The translations under genes and the position numbers were made by a program. Shown here one piece after another: positions 34,063 through 34,801 of a stretch of 34,801 bases of DNA. Below the pieces are notes generated by a model. The model was not told the DNA's origin. It ran no database searches and worked only from the letters and a program-made list of their open reading frames with translations. Source of the DNA: Alphaproteobacteria bacterium HGW-Alphaproteobacteria-14 (GTDB lineage Bacteria; Pseudomonadota; Alphaproteobacteria; Sphingomonadales; Sphingomonadaceae); contig PHEL01000053.1 of the NCBI GenBank assembly GCA_002842925.1, forward strand, positions 1 to 34,801. The letters are read 5' to 3'. Each line of letters starts with the position of its first letter. The first letter of the stretch is position 1.

Positions 34063-34801
34063 TTACCGGAAGCCGAGATTGCGCAGCGCGAAGAACACCT
34101 GAAACGTGTTTCCGCGTGTCGCGTCGCCCGCGCCGACGAAATCGCGCCGCCAGGTCGCACCGAATTCCATCGTATCATCCTGATAGGCGAAGCCCAGCCG
34201 GGTGCGGATCGGTTCGAACCCGTCGGGCATGAAGATCGGGTCGTCTTCGGGATCGGTGAGATTGAAGACCCCCGATCCGAACACCGACCAATTGCGGGCA
34301 ATCGCGATCCGCGCTGCCGCGCGCAATTCCTCGCGGTCGCGCAGGTCTTCGACCGTCTGAATGTCGCGGTTCAATTCCAGGTAGCCCACTTCGATATAGG
34401 TGTGGCGTGACCCCACGGTCGCGTCGATTTCGTTCCTGCGAACGGCGAAACTGTCCTTGTCGAGACGGAACCGGTGGGTGAAGGAGATGAGGTTGTGGAA
34501 CCGCACTTCGGTGCGACCGACAAAATCCGATACCCGTTCCGAAAGGCCCGTGCCTTTGGGGAACAGATCATCCGATTCTGCTTCGATCCGGAACGATTGG
34601 CCGATGGTCGATTTGATCCGCCAGCCGGGGCGCTGCAGTTCCCAGTCTGCCCCCCAGGTCATCCGCGTGCCGTCTTCAACCTGATCATATCCGGGAAAGC
34701 GGTTGAGCGCGAACAGGTTGGAATCCTCAAGATCGATCGCGCGCGAATCTTCGTTGGGCACGGCGAGGTTGCGGATATTGGGGGTGGCGACGAATTGCAG
34801 G
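34063..34801 (-). CDS. lptD: LPS-assembly protein LptD, C-terminal part (5' end outside window)
   Basis: The last 245 residues of LptD, running off the right edge at 34801. LptD is the outer-membrane barrel that, with LptE, inserts lipopolysaccharide into the outer leaflet. Diagnostic is VPNEDSRAIDLEDSNLFALN followed by RFPGYDQVEDGTRMTWGADW; further strands such as HTYIEVGYLELNRDIQ and FGATWRRDFVGAGD complete the barrel, ending FQVFFALRNLGFR. The order lptD-surA-pdxA-rsmA on the minus strand matches the well-known operon, which supports the assignment. A GTG at 34761 is an internal codon, not the start. Confidence 0.95.
   Translation of the reverse strand, partial: LQFVATPNIRNLAVPNEDSRAIDLEDSNLFALNRFPGYDQVEDGTRMTWGADWELQRPGWRIKSTIGQSFRIEAESDDLFPKGTGLSERVSDFVGRTEVRFHNLISFTHRFRLDKDSFAVRRNEIDATVGSRHTYIEVGYLELNRDIQTVEDLRDREELRAAARIAIARNWSVFGSGVFNLTDPEDDPIFMPDGFEPIRTRLGFAYQDDTMEFGATWRRDFVGAGDATRGNTFQVFFALRNLGFR

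Noticed and set aside
1-34801. CRISPR array, prophage or insertion sequence
   Set aside because: I saw no regularly spaced direct repeats, transposase, integrase or phage structural genes.

Overview
The window is a high-GC, gene-dense chromosomal segment from an alphaproteobacterium, most likely a sphingomonad of the Erythrobacteraceae (Erythrobacter/Porphyrobacter-like). The signs are a circularly permuted (alphaproteobacterial) tmRNA gene whose tag reads ANDNEALAIAA, a TonB-dependent receptor, the order lptD-surA-pdxA-rsmA, and two hairpin repeats of a type common between genes in this group. The family assignment is inference. I see no prophage, insertion sequence, CRISPR array, rRNA or tRNA.

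Layout. 1-427: end of an alpha/beta hydrolase. 495-4549: a four-gene plus-strand set of circularly permuted ATP-grasp, alpha-E protein, transglutaminase-like protease and the proteasome-like protease Anbu. 4692-5312: LuxR-type regulator whose receiver domain lacks the phosphorylation residues. 5504-10156 (minus): extensin-family lipoprotein, VOC protein, proline symporter PutP and GTPase TypA/BipA. 10572-13126: a TonB-dependent receptor broken by a frameshift near 12279, followed by a clear terminator and a DUF805 membrane protein. 13761-17770: YbbP/YbbA-like ABC exporter with a divergent TesA-like lipoprotein esterase. 17771-18859: RecF. 19021-19628: a sigma-54-type promoter, two paralogous 37-residue membrane microproteins and a PspC-domain protein. 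19676-21022 (minus): SDR oxidoreductase and Nudix hydrolase, then a hairpin repeat. 21152-23312 (minus): LemA-TPM-TPM operon. 23492-23911: MscL. About 24056-24455: permuted tmRNA. 24490-28434 (minus): small membrane protein, AstB, AstA and an M20 hydrolase, an arginine succinyltransferase-type module. 28557-30653: malate synthase G. 30650-34801 (minus): RsmA, PdxA, SurA and the C-terminal part of LptD.

How the genes work together. LptD and its periplasmic chaperone SurA act in outer-membrane assembly, with PdxA and RsmA trailing in a translationally coupled operon. AstA and AstB open arginine catabolism; an M20 hydrolase sits where AstE would be expected. The Anbu set pairs a peptide-bond-forming enzyme (ATP-grasp) with two peptide-cleaving enzymes and is known by conserved neighbourhood, but its substrate is not known to me. 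The PspC cluster looks like a small envelope-stress unit, with its promoter type and twin microproteins as the least described part of the window.
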